Of a DNA stretch of 5,661 nucleotides, positions 5,312-5,661 are shown one piece after another. The stretch is from Proteiniphilum sp. (GTDB taxonomy: Bacteria; Bacteroidota; Bacteroidia; Bacteroidales; Dysgonomonadaceae), in the NCBI GenBank assembly GCA_016649795.1, contig JAENWZ010000156.1, positions 1 through 5,661 of the forward strand. The letters are read 5' to 3'. The notes beneath the pieces are model-generated. The model was given only the letters and a program-made list of their open reading frames with translations, did not search any database and was not told where the DNA came from. Position numbers and translations under genes: made by a program. Positions within the stretch are counted from its first letter, which is position 1. Every line of letters starts with the position of its first letter.

Positions 5312-5661
5312 ATGAAGGTAGGAATTATTCAACAAGCCAACAGCGCCGACAGGGAGGAGAATGTATCCCGGCTGCAGTCTAAGATCAGACGAGTGGCCGC
5401 TCAGGGTGCTGAGCTGATTGTCATGCAGGAGCTGCATAACGGTCTCTATTTCTGCCAGACGGAAGAGACTGCTGTTTTTGAACAGGCGGAAACCATTCCC
5501 GGTTCTTCTACCCATACTTTTGGGGAGCTGGCAAAAGAGCTGAACGTTGTGATTGTCCTCTCCCTTTTCGAGAGACGTGCTCCCGGTCTCTATCACAATA
5601 CAGCCGTCGTGATAGAGAAAGACGGAACCATTGCCGGCAAATACCGGAAGATGCATATACC
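5312..5661 (+). CDS. aguB: N-carbamoylputrescine amidase, N-terminal part (3' truncated)
   Basis: The frame opens at ATG 5312 and is still open at the right edge, giving 116 full codons of a protein that is usually about 290 residues. It starts MKVGIIQQANSADREEN, the first strand of the nitrilase (carbon-nitrogen hydrolase) fold. ELIVMQELHNGLYFCQ holds catalytic Glu40, and GKYRKMHI at the edge holds the catalytic Lys113 of the Glu-Lys-Cys triad; the cysteine lies outside the window. The Q-E-L-H-x-x-x-YFCQ segment is typical of N-carbamoylputrescine amidases, which release putrescine, CO2 and ammonia. The position right after agmatine deiminase supports this substrate over other nitrilase substrates. 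The start has an AT-rich upstream stretch (ATTATTATT) with no Shine-Dalgarno, as is normal in this phylum. Confidence 0.92.
   Translation, partial: MKVGIIQQANSADREENVSRLQSKIRRVAAQGAELIVMQELHNGLYFCQTEETAVFEQAETIPGSSTHTFGELAKELNVVIVLSLFERRAPGLYHNTAVVIEKDGTIAGKYRKMHI

Noticed and set aside
5297..5656. 119-codon minus-strand frame at the right edge
   Set aside because: It lies opposite the start of the nitrilase-family gene, whose catalytic motifs are clear on the + strand.

Overview
The window reads as an ordinary chromosomal stretch from a Bacteroidota (Bacteroidales-like) bacterium. The clues are a fused LpxC-FabZ gene, TAnnTTTG-type promoter boxes, start codons mostly without a Shine-Dalgarno sequence, and a tRNA without an encoded CCA. 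The exact genus cannot be fixed from sequence alone; a Parabacteroides or Dysgonomonadaceae relative is a guess.

Layout. (1) 2-352 (+): the C-terminal end of an acetyl-CoA hydrolase/CoA-transferase family gene, cut by the left edge and followed by a 9-bp hairpin at 371-392. (2) 393-536: intergenic, with no supported gene. (3) 537-612 (-): tRNA-Pro(GGG), with a good Bacteroidetes promoter at 624-655 reading leftward. (4) 656-861: a divergent intergenic region forming the lpxD leader. It holds a weak promoter candidate, two 7-bp pairings that could form a pseudoknot, and a 10-codon open frame with a strong AAGGAG site that ends on the lpxD start codon. (5) 862-4218 (+): lpxD, lpxC-fabZ and lpxA, the early lipid A acyl-transfer block. 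A 92-nt gap with a hairpin and a perfect -7 box separates lpxD from lpxC. (6) 4222-5244 (+): agmatine deiminase, starting 3 nt after lpxA. (7) 5248-5300: a regular 7-nt tandem repeat. (8) 5312 to the right edge (+): the N-terminal part of N-carbamoylputrescine amidase.

How the genes fit together. LpxA puts the first 3-hydroxyacyl chain on UDP-GlcNAc, LpxC deacetylates the product, and LpxD adds the second chain. The FabZ half of the LpxC fusion dehydrates 3-hydroxyacyl-ACP, so it competes for the acyl donor used by LpxA and LpxD. The two genes after lpxA turn agmatine into N-carbamoylputrescine and then putrescine. The tight lpxA-aguA spacing suggests the polyamine genes share the lipid A transcript.

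No clearly new system is visible. The points most worth a second look are the lpxD leader, the palindrome over the lpxC promoter, the heptad repeat between the two putrescine genes, and the joining of lipid A and putrescine genes in one apparent operon.
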